NCBI GenBank assembly: GCA_006503535.1
Contig: QYRS01000006.1
Location: 2,914,001-2,978,000 of the forward strand
Source of the DNA: Arthrinium phaeospermum
Taxonomy: Eukaryota > Ascomycota > Sordariomycetes > Amphisphaeriales > Apiosporaceae
DNA length: 64,000 nucleotides
Direction of reading: 5' to 3'
Under the pieces are notes generated by a model. The model did not search any database, was not told the DNA's origin, and saw only the letters and a list, made by a program, of their open reading frames with translations. Below, in pieces: positions 12,515 to 24,969 of the stretch. The translations under genes and the position numbers were made by a program. How positions within the stretch are numbered: the stretch's first letter is position 1; each line of letters opens with the position of its first letter.

Positions 12515-13766
12515 GTTTGCTTCGATATGATATAGTGGCGATGCAAAGTGGCCGTCGACCTCAATTGCAAAACAAAGCCTCTGGTGATGCAACGACTGGT
12601 GTGGGCTGATGGGCGGCGGCTTCTTTGGCGAAAAAGCTCCTCGGCAAGTTCCGTAGATCGATTGATCAATCGTTGATTGGAGCTGGAGCTGGAGCTGGAG
12701 CTGCTAAACTTGAGGAGCTTCCATCTTGTAAGTACCGTCGTACCAAAGCAGACAGCTCCCACAGCAAGCCACACACGACCAATCGGGAGAGCTTCAGCCA
12801 CCCAGTGCTGCTGTCGTTGCGACTGGATGATAGGACCATGATGAGTTCATTCGCTCAATGGGGATCACAGACACAGAAAACCAAATCAGACCATTCTTTT
12901 AGCAGAATGTCTCGCTACTCTCGACTGCCCTCACTATTGTTGCTCGGTCGCATATGTTTCGTAGTTCAAGACAAGACAGCAATGCCACTCTCAGGAATGA
13001 AAAGGGGGCTGGTTTCCCCTTTCTCGCTTCCACATTAGACTTATATCTACAAGTACAACAGCGTCCCGCCATCAGAGCAAGTATCGGCTGGTCGCTGTAT
13101 ACAATCCCCTACAATGTGTCTCCTCTCTCCATGCCAAAACGGAAAGAAAAACCTCCGAAATCCCTAATTATTCGCTCCCATCTGCAAATCGAAACAGCGC
13201 AGCCACTCCACACGCCGTTTCTCCGTTGCCAAGAGACGCACACCTCGCCAAGTCTACCGTCAGAGATCTATCTCCGTCTTCCTGCCTTCTCTTCTCTCTC
13301 CTTTGCCCTCACCGGAAAGAAATATGAACATGGTAAAGGGCAATGTTGAGAGTCCACAACATTATATGTAGGCCGAGAAACACGGCCAGAAAGAGACGTG
13401 GCCGAGGCCGAAAAAAAGAACAAAAAGTACCAAAAAATGCCAAATGCCTCGCAAATGCGACCGATGCTGCCAAAGACCTGAACCGAGCCCATTCTCTTTT
13501 CCCCCTTCTTCTCTCGCAAACCTGCTCGTGCCATGCAACTTCTGCAGACCAAGTACTGGGATCTGGAGACAAAACACCCCTCATAAGTCTGGAGTGCTCC
13601 GCCGCATATTAACCCAAACATCCCGGTCGTTGATCGTGTATGGACGGTGATTCGCCCATGCCGGTGCCCCGGCAGTCCAAAAAAGCGAAATTATTCATAA
13701 GAGACTCAACTCGAACAAAGAGCATGAGCCAAGCCAGCCGGGCTGGAAATCCGATAGGCAAACATA
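12515..13766. other. spacer upstream of sco1 and downstream of coiled-coil gene
   Basis: No gene recognised. Overlapping frames of up to 137 codons have no family resemblance and low-quality composition. The first few hundred bases should include the sco1 promoter; a hexanucleotide repeat lies there. Confidence 0.45.
12679..12702. repeat. (GGAGCT)4 hexanucleotide repeat
   Basis: These are four perfect tandem copies of a 6-bp unit, about 170 bp upstream of the proposed sco1 start codon. Confidence 0.92.
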
Positions 13767-16103
13767 TTAACCACGGCTGACCTGGCTGTGGCTCGCACTG
13801 GTGCGGCTGCGCTCGTCGTCTTCCTCGATTACATCGCTGAGGCGGGTGGGATGGTGATGCCGCGGCATCTGTTCCCAGGTGGAGCCCGAGTAGTCGGGTC
13901 CTGAGAATGGAGGTTGTTGGGCACCCGAGTTAGGCGGGAAGGGAACGCCCGGTTGCGTTGCTGGGGTTTCGTACTCTTCTGCTCGTACGTCAGAATTGGG
14001 TCATCCGATATAGGGATGCTAACAGGAGGAGTTTCGATAAAGTGCGTACCCCGGGTTGGGTTCGTCCTCTTCGTACTTACCTTCACTGAATGTCCCTTCG
14101 GAGCCGTAGCTATCCTGATGGTGGACGGCTGGAGGTTGCTGGAAGGCGGCCTCGCCAGCAGATGTGGCTACAGGCTGCACAGCCGGAGCTTGGGTATACT
14201 CTGGGCGAGATGCTTGGCCGCGCGAGTAATCGTTCGGGTCAGGCTGGCCGTACTGTTGAGGATCACGCTGGCTGTTGTGGCGGCTCACACCCTGGGTCAT
14301 GGGTACAACTTGAACGCCGCCAACAATGGTTGGGTGGCCCAGCTGCAGGGATGCAGTCCGATCGCGTTCTTCCTGTTCCCGTCGACCAAGCTCTTCCCAC
14401 GCGCGGCGTGCCTCTTCTTTCGAGATCTGCAACTCCTTACGCATCTCGTTGAGCTGCCTCTGCACCTTGGAATTGCCTTGAGCATTCTCGGACGCCTCCC
14501 GTACGGCTTCTGCGCGACTTCGTCGCTCTTCTTCCAGCGCGGCTTCGAGCATGGCCGTGACCTCCTGGTTGCGTTCCATTTCGGCCCTCGTCTCGAAGAA
14601 CCAACGCTGAAACTTGCGCTCTGAAGAGGCTCGTAACCGTTGGAGTTCCACAACCGCATGGAACAAATTAGCGCCAGCTGATGAGAGATCGGTGACTTGG
14701 CGAGACAACTGCTGTGAGAGTGGATCTTGGTTGATCTCTTCAGAATTCTGCTGCAGTCGCCGAATCCAGAATGAGGTCAGTCCCTCCCAGTGCGCAGAGA
14801 GGGTCTCCCAACGCTCGAACGCATGCGGGAAGGAGTTTCTACCTCTTCCGATGGCCGTCAAGGAATCGGATCCTGATCCCTGCTGCATTTTGGGCGCACC
14901 TCCCGCTGCTGCACCGCCAGTCGGCGCGCCTGTAGTGGGCGCCGGAGCTGTGCCAGATGTTGTTCGGTGATGGCGCCGCGGAGTTTCCACCTCAGCACCA
15001 CCGGGAAGGTCACCTGTGCGGGGGCCAGTGTTGGTTGGTACGCGACCACTACCGGCAGCGGTCCCTGTCGGCCTCCGTGCCAAATTGGGGTCAGCAGGGC
15101 TGGTACCTAAACCACCGCCAGCAGCAGCTTTGCGCTCTTGGTCTCTGCGCCGTGCCTCCTCAAGCATGCGAGCCTCGTTCTCGGCGTGTTCCCGTTCCTG
15201 GCGCTCTCGCTCCTCTTTGCGAGCAGCTTCGCGGGCCTGTCGCTCTTGCATGATCATCCGGGGACCTCTAATACCAGACGGCGAGCCAACAGGAGCACGA
15301 GCGGGAACAGGCCTCGAAGACGAAGCGCCATTGCCATTTGTGGTGGCAATGCCACCTCCCCCCAGCAAATCACTCATTGAAGCGAGTTCTTCAACCCAGT
15401 CGTTGCTCAAGTGTCTGGGACCGCGCAACGTCTCTTCCAGCGCGTACAGGATAGCGCTGTGGGTACGCTTCGAGATGCGGACGGCCGGGTGAGGATCAGG
15501 CAAGCCAGGACCCTCAGGGTTGGGGTCGCGATGATACTGCGAAGGCGCGCGTGGCGAAGGCTCGTGGTCTTCGTCGTCCTCGCTGCTAAGATCTTGGGAT
15601 AGCTGTCTTCTGGGACGCGGTCGTGTACGCGTTTGCGGTTGGCCCGATTGCGGTTGTTGTTGTTGTTGTTGATCAGCGAGAACAAACTTTCCTTGAGGTC
15701 CAAGCGTTAAGGTGACTCGCGCACTCGACGGTTGCTGAGCCGATGGACCTTGGGGCTTGGGACTTGGGGTTGCGGAAAAGCGAGGAGTGCGGCGTAATGC
15801 GCGATGATGCGAAGAAGGAGTTGGGGTCTGCTCGGGCGCAGTTGGGGCGGAGTTTGAGTTTGCGGAGCGTGAGAAAGCCTCGGCTGCTGCTGGCGCTGGT
15901 AGTTTTGAGTTGGGACTGGTCGAGTCTCGTGAAGGTCGTGACGGTCGTAAAATGAGGATGGGGGAATTGGTTCGGTCAGCTTGGCTGCGATGCTCCCTGG
16001 CGGATGCGAGGGAGACAAGATGACGGCTTCACCACGAAAAGTGGTGATGATATTTTGAGACGACTCGGATACTGCTGCAGTCTCTGTCTCAGAAATATAT
16101 AAC
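13767..16103 (-). CDS. fungal coiled-coil protein of unknown function, 5' end unresolved
   Basis: I do not recognise a named family. The last exon is 13978-13767 and the main exon ends at 14081; donor GTAAGT and acceptor GCAG join to read TFSEEEYETPATQ. The long exon codes for a Pro/Ser/Gln-rich N-terminal half, then LTLGPQGKFVLAD, an acidic patch, and PHPAVRISKRTHSAILYALEETLRG, which looks like a folded helical block. A Glu/Arg-rich coiled coil, a Gly/Ala/Pro-rich linker, a second coiled coil (about 14750-14370) and a low-complexity Gln/Pro tail follow. The first ATG in the main frame is 15377, but coding character continues upstream without an ATG. Near 15930-15985 the coding-like frame switches to another frame that stays open to about 16103 (SESSQNIITTFRGEA). 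This could be an indel or a missed small exon. Sequence beyond 15377 is therefore tentative. Confidence 0.65.
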
Positions 16104-19100
16104 TAAAAATGAGAAGGTCGGTCGATCAAGCTGAGCTGATCTGCTTGCTAAAAAAAGCTTAGTGTATCCCTAAGGGGCGTAGGTGGTGTGCTCCGTTCAT
16201 ATGAACCCAAACATCTGCGATTTTGGTAAGGATGAGCTGCGCAGCCGGCGGAGCACGATCGAGTGAGTATGGAGTGATAGTCTGATCGGATTTGCAATAC
16301 GGCGGCAATGCGGAAAAGACAAGAGAAATGTGTTGTGCAAGGAGGTATCTTCGGGATGCACCGCCGTCAGTCGAGGTACCTTTGCAGGGTCCCTCCCGAC
16401 TTGATTTGGTGTTGATGGAAATCCAGGAGGTTGGTCGCTGCCAAAAGGTTAAGCGGTAAACCCGAAGGCTGGCAGACCGACTGACAAGGACAAGCTTGAG
16501 CCGGGGTGGAGGGCAGAAAAGAGACCAGACGCATCAGACAAAACGGTCAGTCAATTGAAATAGACCGGGGACCAATTGACAGCTGAGACGGTTTCTGATT
16601 GTGAAATGATAGCATCAAAGCAGAGATGCGGCTTTGCACAGGCGGCCAAGGTTGGGATGAATGGGTGAATGGATGACAGAATGATTGAATGCAGCTCCAA
16701 ACTTGTTGTTGTCATCGCACCCCGACCCAAGAACAAGACCCAACTCTGCTGCTGCGCTGTTGCTGCGGCCTGTCCCTGTTGCCCGACAGCAGCGCCGGCA
16801 ACAGCACCGGTACCTGCGCGGGCTGCCTCACGAGCTGCCAGTTGATGTGGCAAACAGTCTTGTCAAGCGACTGGCAAAAATCCGAGGCTATGCGCATACA
16901 CCAATGGCTCTTTGCTTGGGCGCAAACCATGAGTCTTGAGAGATGATGAAATACTTCAATGGGTCGGTCACCATGGGCAGACTCGAAAAGTACGCGACGG
17001 CCTCTCAGCTGGGCCAGCGCAAGTCGCACGGTCCACTACAAATCCTGCATCTTGCCGAATGCCTTAAATGCGTCTTCATATGACACCACATTAATATATT
17101 CGGGACCTCAGTCTTGGCTGACAGCTCAATAGGCGATGAATACAAAATGGTATCGCTTCTACTTCATAATTTGAGCCATGACCCTGATGTGACAGACGAG
17201 ACCTCAACCATGCAATTACATGTATCCCGCAAGTGATGATGCGCTTGCTGCTCTCCCCCGGACGTGAGTCGATCAGCCAATTAGGATTGAGAGGACAATC
17301 AAGCAAGACATTCGATCTTAGGAGCTTACTACAAGATCTAAGACTAAATCAGACAGTTCTGGAGCTGAAGTTGATATTGTTGTGGCCAATCTCCCTTTCG
17401 CCGGGCAAAGACTCGACGAAAGATGCACCTTTTCAACTCCGTCGTCATATTCGCAAACTGGCCAGACTTGGTTGATCCTGCTTCTTTTCCTCTTGGCTTT
17501 GCTGAAATGAACCCTCTAGATCAAGCTTATTAGATCATAGCTGTTGCGTTGGCACTCTGGTGACGAAACATTTCCCGGCTAGCGTCGTATCCCCTGTCCC
17601 TCAACCCTGTTCCACCGACCCAGGAGGATGGTCCAGAGTGTCCACCCAGGTAGTAGGGTGTGGTCAGTTTGGGGTAAGCTTCCTACTACTGCTGCTGGAC
17701 AGAATGACTATTGTGCAACTCCGAGGGCTACCCAATGAAGGATATCTGAGCTGATGGCATCAAGGGCATCCTCCTCTGGCTCTTACCCAGGTCCAAGACG
17801 GCAACATCACGCCGCAGCGGCTGGGATTCGAATGAAAACAACCCCCTTCTTTCATTTCGACCCGCGACGGAGGATCAAATGAAGACTTGCTTTTCTCGGA
17901 AGAATAAGATGACAGGCAGCCCGCCTATTTTTGGAGTGCGGCATGGAAATTTCTGCTCATGATGCAGTCGGGTCTTAAGAGTCAGGTCTTAAGGATACGG
18001 ACAAGAACCGGTCCTGCAGGGCCGCATGCATTTGGAGTAAAGAGCCCAAAATGGCGGTTTTCACGTGTGCCAAGGCTTTGCACCCCCTTTTCACCCACTG
18101 CGTTGGGGGTTCAACAATCGGACAGTCGGTTCTGGTCTTGGCCAATTGCATGGAAGCGGATTGCTGCGGTTCATGTCTGATGGAATAAACTCCCACGAGT
18201 CGGGTGACTGAGAGTGGCATCTGGCATCTGGCATCTTCCGGTCCATACTGACATTCATGGGATCTATCACAGACCGCGACTGCTGAGATGGGACCAAAAG
18301 AGAAAGGAGCAGAAGGAAAAAAAAGGATCGACCCGTCCCTCCACGAAGATGAGCTTGAACTTCCAGCCAATCACGACGCGACGAAGGGCCTGTCACGCGA
18401 ATTAGCTTTCGGGAGCTTATCCAGGATCGACAACGTTCATAGAGCTGAGAAGGAAGAAGAAAGCGTTGGGTCAGAGAGCCTCCGGGCCCATGTCCCGGGC
18501 CTTGACATGTCAAATTGACAGTGAGACCGACCTGCCCACGTACATGTGGTCGGCTAGGTTCGAGACTTGGCTCAATTGACTGCTGGCGAATACATATAGA
18601 AGACGCTGCTGTCTTGCATGCTGGTGGGAGACAGAAAATCTCTTCAGCATAGGATAGCTGCAGATATAGGCGCGGCCGGCATTGCCATCCCGCCAACTCG
18701 CATGCGCTTCCCTTCAGCTGCCTGATCGCATCAAGCAGTCATCAGAAGAAGTCGACCCAAAGCGCCAGATCAGATTCGACTTGCTCTGCAGCCGAAATTA
18801 CTGGGCCGAGGCCCCGAGCGAACCCACCGCCCGCATGTATCGTAGGAAATCAAAATACTCGCTATTTCCAGGGCACAACTAATACAGCCAAGACTGGTGA
18901 GACGACCCTTCCTGAGTGCGCATTGAGTCCGCGTTTGCCCAAGCTTAGCTGTCATATCTGCCAAGCCGCCTTAGAAGTTCTGGGGTTCTATGCTATTCAT
19001 CGGCGTGATCAACTAACGACTCTGTAGTCCTTCCCTTACTATCGTAGACCAAAGCAAGGGCAAGGCATTAGCGGAGATCAGCAGCCTCGTATGCTCGACG

Positions 19101-22100
19101 GCGTGCTACCAACCCCTTCCTAAAGACAAGGACTGCTAGGACCTCCCCTCTTATCATCTAGCCCGTTCTAAAATAATGATAACACCGCATGCCGGCGCCA
19201 TACCTAGGTGAGTGAGTGGATCTCTGGCCTTTTACGGGGAAAGCCTGGCCGTCTCCGGACTCCCACACGCCAACATAGCAAGATGCGGGATAATGCGGGA
19301 TATGAAACATACTTGAAAAGATTCTCTTCAAACCCCCGGAGAACACTGGCATCGAACGGGCGGTTCTTCTTCCCCTTGGGGTTTCTGGGAGGAGCCCCGC
19401 GATGTGATGGTCCTGGCGAGGAGCCAGATCGACGGGGGGTTGTTCGGGTCGAGGAGGAGCTGCTGGGATATCATGGCCCAATGAGCGTGATGGTCAAAAG
19501 CGGCAGGTGGGCAGTACGCCGGCATGGGTAAAACGGCGGATTGACAGTAAGGCCTATCTTGTGGCATGTCGTCTTTTGCGGCACTTTACTACTGCCAAGA
19601 GAAGGAATATTGAATACCTACTGAAAATACTGCATACTGCATTGCATATACGCTAGCAAATCTTGCCCGGGAATGGGTATCCGAGAGATACGGGGGAACA
19701 GTGTTCTCCCGATGCTATGTTGCAACACAGCAGCAGCGCTTATTAGCTCCTTAGTCACCGACGCCTTCCAGACGCACACATGGAACCTGTTCGAAATCAT
19801 TAGAGTTCGTCGCGATATAAGCTCTGGGAGATTCAGATGAGGTGGTGCAATGAGTAGAAGTCTGAGAGATGGACTAGAACACGTGGCTGTCAGTCTAGTT
19901 TGCCCATTCCGGTTTCGAGAATCACAGCCGTGGAGGGTAAGGGCAGGAGGGCGTGTTAAGGTTGATTGCACAACATCTTGGGGATGCCAGTTGTGTTACT
20001 TTCAGCTAGAAGCATAACTAGAACCTTGGAAGTAACACGAGAAAGCCCCCCCTGCCAGGTAGGCATTGGGGTGGAGATTTGCTGTCTACCCCCCTGCCCG
20101 GAGGAGATCTTGATGAATTGACCTTCCCAGGTTGGGTCGTACCTTGCACAAAGCCCTCCACTTCAGACTGTCACCCCGCAAAGTATGGACTCCAAGTGCG
20201 CGGCAGTCATTTATCAGGTTTGAAAGCTGGTTGCTGGGTGCCTTAACTATCTTCTTACCGGTTTACGGCGCAGTGCATCAACTGCTGATGTCGAATGCTG
20301 CCTGAACTAGTTCCAACATACTATGGATCCCAGCAGGTGAAGAGTTATGCATCGAGAGTAGAAGACAGTCGTCTCCAATTCAGGTGAAGTCGCCGATCAT
20401 TCTTCCTTTTTTCCTCCAGCCATCATCCGGTCCGTCGTGGGCCACAAGTTGGGGGGTTTGGGGGGAAACTACCGTACCAGACCACGGAACCAGCAAGCTG
20501 GAAAATCCGGACGTTGCCAAGCATGGTCGTGCGACAGGCCGGCTTGGAGATGGCTGCATTAGTAGAGCAGGTAGGATGCAGGAGAGCGACGCGTAGCGTC
20601 GTACAATTGGGATGGATGATAGGAAAGCGAAAGGGGAAAAAAGAATGGCATGGTTCTAAAAGAGCCTCACTTATCTGCACATGCAGCCTTAGGCCGTTGT
20701 GTTCTCCGCTATAAACTTGGGAGGATGGACGGATGGATACGCCTGCGACGTAACCTTCAGGCCGACCGTGCCGGCCCAATTGCGCTGCCCGGAGGCCCGG
20801 ATCTTGTCTTGAGAATGTGTGTACTTTCATTCTCACCCAGCAGCCCGACTACTACCCACCAACCTAGCCAACCTTATTGAGTGCGTATGCAGGTGGTGGT
20901 TCTTCCCCAAAAAAGAAAGTCGAAGAGATGGTAAAACCTCCAATTGGTCCCCGGGACCCGGAGAGACGGGGAGAGGTGGCAGAGGCTTGGAGGGGCTTTC
21001 TTCTCAGACAAGCCCTCTCGGTGCAAATGTTGCTTCTTCTCTTGCCCTCGCCCTCAGCCAATTCTAAATCACACCGAGATGCGTGATACCTCTTACATCG
21101 AACAGGTACACCCACCTACGCCTCTGCCCACTGTAGCACCACCGCCGCAGGCTAGTCTCAACCGTCCACATCCATACAGATACACAGTATACCACACTAC
21201 CACCCGCTTGCTGCACCGCACACACACCAGAGGTAGGTGACGGCCGTACATACACAATGAAGTACGAGCCTTCGTTTGTGGTGGGCTGCACCCGCCGCCT
21301 CCAACGGCAGCTTCTTCCCTCACCATTGCTAGCTCTCCCACGTCCGTTTCCTGCCCGGGCCAACCAGAGTGGACAGAAACACGATTGTACTAACGGCGTT
21401 GGGCAGCACACTGTCGACTGTAACCGCCAGGCCCTGGCCTGACTGATACCAAGTCCCGGCTGCAAGACCCGGTTGACCAGACAGGCTCAAAAGAGACGTG
21501 TCTGCCGTCGTCCAAAGTCGTACGGCAGCCTCCCGACGCAGGTGGCCCAAGAGGTTCAGGTGGGTCCTCCAAAAGACGGTTCTGATAAAGCATCAAGCAC
21601 CTATCATGATTAATCCACTTGCTCCAGATTATGACAGTTGAATAAACGAACGTTATTACTGCCAATATTCTGGTAGTATAGAACTGCTTAGGTATTTTTA
21701 AAGAGACTTGACCGAGTTTCTCTCGCAGGGGTTGGGCATCTACAATGTTCAGTGTTCACAGTGTTGAGACGAGAAGCTACCATCATCCCATCACATATCT
21801 GAAAGTGACGGCAGAGAGAAACTAGGTTAATGTATCCGCGAGGGGACGGGGGTACCAAAATCGGCGTCCGCCCTGCTGCTGCTGCATCATGTACTGGTAG
21901 TTCGGCATGCACTGCAGTGCCTGCTAGCGGAGCAGGAACCAGCGACGCGTTCCTATTGGGCAATGGCTCGCGCAGATCTCTTGAATACTTTTACACATTT
22001 GGCATTCGTGGCGATCAGCCGCGTTAGAGCCACTGCCCTCTCCAGTACTCAAGGTCAGCTAGCTACGGAGTACGCAGGTACGGGTATGTATGCACAATGA

Positions 22101-23673
22101 TTTGTTGGCTCGACCACGAACGAACCACTTCTTCTCCCAAGCCCCCACGAAAATGGGCCATTATGTTGAAATCCAGGAATGTATGAGATGGTGACGACGA
22201 TTGTCTCGGTGTTCTCGGCCTCTTACATTTGATTTAGGTTAGTAGCCACTTGCTTCCGAGGCTATGCCTTGGACCATGCTGCATACAGAATGTGACCACA
22301 AGTTTTACATATGGGGAACCATGTTGTTGTTGCTTTGCTGTGTGCTGCGTCGTGTCCAGTGCCCAGTTGTTTACACAATCAGATGCAAGAAGCTTGTTCG
22401 GCTCTTGAAGCTTCCCACTTAAATTAGTGTCCAGAACGGGGGGACCAGCTTGGACACCCAGATACAATGCAACTCTACCTACCACTACCCACACAAGCAA
22501 AAGTTTCTGGGCCACTTTCAGGCAGTCTAGACGCTACCCAAGCACTTGGCCCAGCGACTTCAGGCGCAAGCGCGATCCTGCTGTTCCGAGGCGTGCTGCT
22601 GCATGTGTCTGGTCGAGGTGTGCTGCCCATCCCTCACCTTTCACTACAGACAGCCCTTTTCTCAGGGTGGTCAACTAACTAGGGAGGATGGACGTTCGGG
22701 GTTTACTAGTTGATTGTTGCAGAGTGGCTGGAATGGGCCTAGAGGTAGAGAGGGAAACGGTATCCGATACATTCTTCCCGCGCCCTACACCGGATTGGAT
22801 CCGGATGCCTGCCATCACCATCACATCTCTGTTTGTTGTCATTACGAGACGACTTCTCTCACTCGTGATCTCTTGTCTTTTCCCTCGCTCTGTGTGCGTT
22901 TCCCGTTTCCTTCTGAAAGAGGCTCCATCGCATGTCAGATGTCGGCCGTTGGGACTAGCTGGCTGCTACCGGGTCACTGCAGCTCCTTGGACGCATTGTC
23001 TCCCGAATTGCTCCTTTTCTAGGGCGGCCTCCGCCACCAACGCAGAGGGCTCGAGAGCTTGATCGGGTATTCAATGGTCAGCCAGGAAATGGAGTCCGGC
23101 GTTTGTCCCTCGCAGTAGTCGCGCGTTTTTTCGCCTTACCCACTGCTAGTTGCATTCCGCAGGCCGTGGCGTTAGTGCGTCCACTTGCGAAGAAGAGGGG
23201 GGGGGCCCTGGGACCGGGGGCCAGTGCCAGGGCTCCAGGTGCCAGGGCTCCAGGGCTCGCAGGCTCGATCGAGGTGCCTGCAAGCCTCCCTTGCTATATT
23301 ATGCAGTCTTGTACAAACATTTTTGCCTGCCAAGTTCGCTTGGCCCACGCAGCTTGCAGGGGCATTCCATGTCTATCACTTACTTTATCTACCTCACTAC
23401 TTGACTTGTCCCTCGTGTTTTTGTTGATCCAAACACACCCCGCCTGTCTCGCTCCCCGTCTTAAAAGATATATCTCCTGGAACTCCCGCCCTGGCGATCT
23501 TGACTCTCCCCCAAGAGCCTTGCTTTCTTGGTACAGGTTGTCGACTCCCCCCTCTCCTCCATACCATATGCTCTTTAAGTAGTCGACCTCCCTGTCCAAC
23601 GCCCATCACACCTCGTCATAGAGACTCAGATTCAAGGATCGATCTCTCCAAAGGCATCGACTTCATCACGATC
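16104..23673. other. 7.5-kb stretch without a recognisable gene
   Basis: Many frames of 60-200 codons occur on both strands, but none shows a domain, consistent codon bias or exon-to-exon continuity. GC content looks similar to the other spacers and I see no terminal inverted repeats, reverse transcriptase or transposase signature. A 15-bp tandem repeat lies at 23224-23253. The right end should be the promoter and 5' untranslated region of the Ser/Pro-rich gene. Short secreted proteins or non-coding RNAs could be missed here. Confidence 0.4.
23224..23253. repeat. 15-bp tandem repeat, two perfect copies
   Basis: The unit GTGCCAGGGCTCCAG occurs twice in direct succession. Partial copies of its GGGCTC core flank it on the right, suggesting local slippage. 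Confidence 0.9.
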
Positions 23674-24969
23674 ATGGACTCCAGGAACGCCCTCGACAGC
23701 ATCCATCGAGATGACTTCCTCATGGGGTTGGTTCATGGAACACCTACAGTAGACGCCTTGAAGAACCAGCAACAGTCACAGCAAGGCATGACAGCAGTGG
23801 CTGACATGCCCAACCAGAAGGCCAACTTCTCATATCCCCGGCCGGACAGCCGGGTGATACGGCATGAACCAACAGATAGCCGATCGTCGATGACCTCCAA
23901 TGGATCCGTCCCTGGCATGACCGATGCCTCGGACTCGGAGGCTTCCGCTGACGACGACTTCCATTACAACGCCTCTGCCAGCGAGCTCTGGGACAGTTTC
24001 TGGCCGAACGACGCATCCAGGCCGCAAAACCTGCAACAGGCACAGGGCTCAGCCAGTCCCAGCATTGACACCTCGGACTACTTCACAGCCACCACTTCGC
24101 CATTGAAATCCGAAAGGTTGGACGATGGCACCATCACTATTCCTTCAGCAGGCCATCACCCTGAACAGCTTAAGTCTTTCCAATGGCCCCTTCCCAACCC
24201 CAGAAACCCTCGCCCGAGGCCAGTTCAACCCAGGGCCCCGGCAACGGCTTCGATATGCCCCAAGACAGTAGATGCGGAGTCGACCTCGAACCAAACATCC
24301 ATCCCGGCGCGGTCAACGTCCCTCACTCCTGAGGCACCTCGGCCGCAGCATACAATCAAGCGCAAGCCGCTGAGGTCCAGCAAGTCTATTGCCAACTTGG
24401 GTATTAGCAAGCCCCGTCCCCATCTTCACCCTCTTTATGAAGCTCCCACAGCATCCACGTCCAACTCGACCATCAAGCAAGATATACAATCCCTCCCTGT
24501 CTCCCCGGCCTACCCCGACCCCCCCGCGCTGTCGCTACGGCCCTCGGCCTCGGCCTTCGACATGCGCCGGCAGCATGCCGAGGACGCCGCCGCCCTCGAG
24601 AAGAAGACCTACCACAACGCCACGGCGCCGCTGGCGCCTCTCCCCGCCCGGCCATTCCTCGAACAGTCGGCGATGGCTCAGCGGCCCGCCCGGCCACAGC
24701 TGGAGCGCAACGTTTCCGTCTTCGAGTGCGACTCGGACGACGAGAGCGACTATGAGGCTGAGAGCAAGTTCGTCCGCCGCCTCACACGTGGCCTGCAGCA
24801 TAAGAAGAGCACCATCGGCGGCGACCGCAACAGCAAGGCCCAAGGCGCGTCGACGCTGAGTCCCCCCGTGCCACCCGTTGGCCGCGTATCCAGAGATGGA
24901 TCCGAGACCCGGAAGCGAGGCGGGTCTTTGGGCCGCATCCTGGGGCTCAAGGGTCGCTCTTCGTCCTAA
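23674..24969 (+). CDS. Ser/Pro-rich fungal protein of unknown function
   Basis: This is an intronless frame of 431 codons with clear coding bias (strong G/C third positions toward the 3' half). No enzyme domain is visible. Features in order: an N-terminal helical stretch (MDSRNALDSIHRDDFLMG), a Ser/Asp acidic patch around residue 90, a SELWDSFW motif at about 105-112, a long Pro/Ser/Thr-rich disordered middle with basic IKRKPLRSSKS, an acidic VFECDSDDESDYEAES segment near residue 350, and a basic C-terminus (RKRGGSLGRILGLKGRSSS). The acidic-then-basic end and disorder fit a regulatory or scaffold protein. I chose the ATG at 23674 because the upstream in-frame extension is pyrimidine-rich and reads like a 5' untranslated region. 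Function unknown. Confidence 0.7.
   Translation: MDSRNALDSIHRDDFLMGLVHGTPTVDALKNQQQSQQGMTAVADMPNQKANFSYPRPDSRVIRHEPTDSRSSMTSNGSVPGMTDASDSEASADDDFHYNASASELWDSFWPNDASRPQNLQQAQGSASPSIDTSDYFTATTSPLKSERLDDGTITIPSAGHHPEQLKSFQWPLPNPRNPRPRPVQPRAPATASICPKTVDAESTSNQTSIPARSTSLTPEAPRPQHTIKRKPLRSSKSIANLGISKPRPHLHPLYEAPTASTSNSTIKQDIQSLPVSPAYPDPPALSLRPSASAFDMRRQHAEDAAALEKKTYHNATAPLAPLPARPFLEQSAMAQRPARPQLERNVSVFECDSDDESDYEAESKFVRRLTRGLQHKKSTIGGDRNSKAQGASTLSPPVPPVGRVSRDGSETRKRGGSLGRILGLKGRSSS

Noticed and set aside
18091..18696. 201-codon open frame on the minus strand in the long spacer
   Set aside because: Mixed composition, no signal peptide, no domain, irregular Cys and Pro content; most likely chance.
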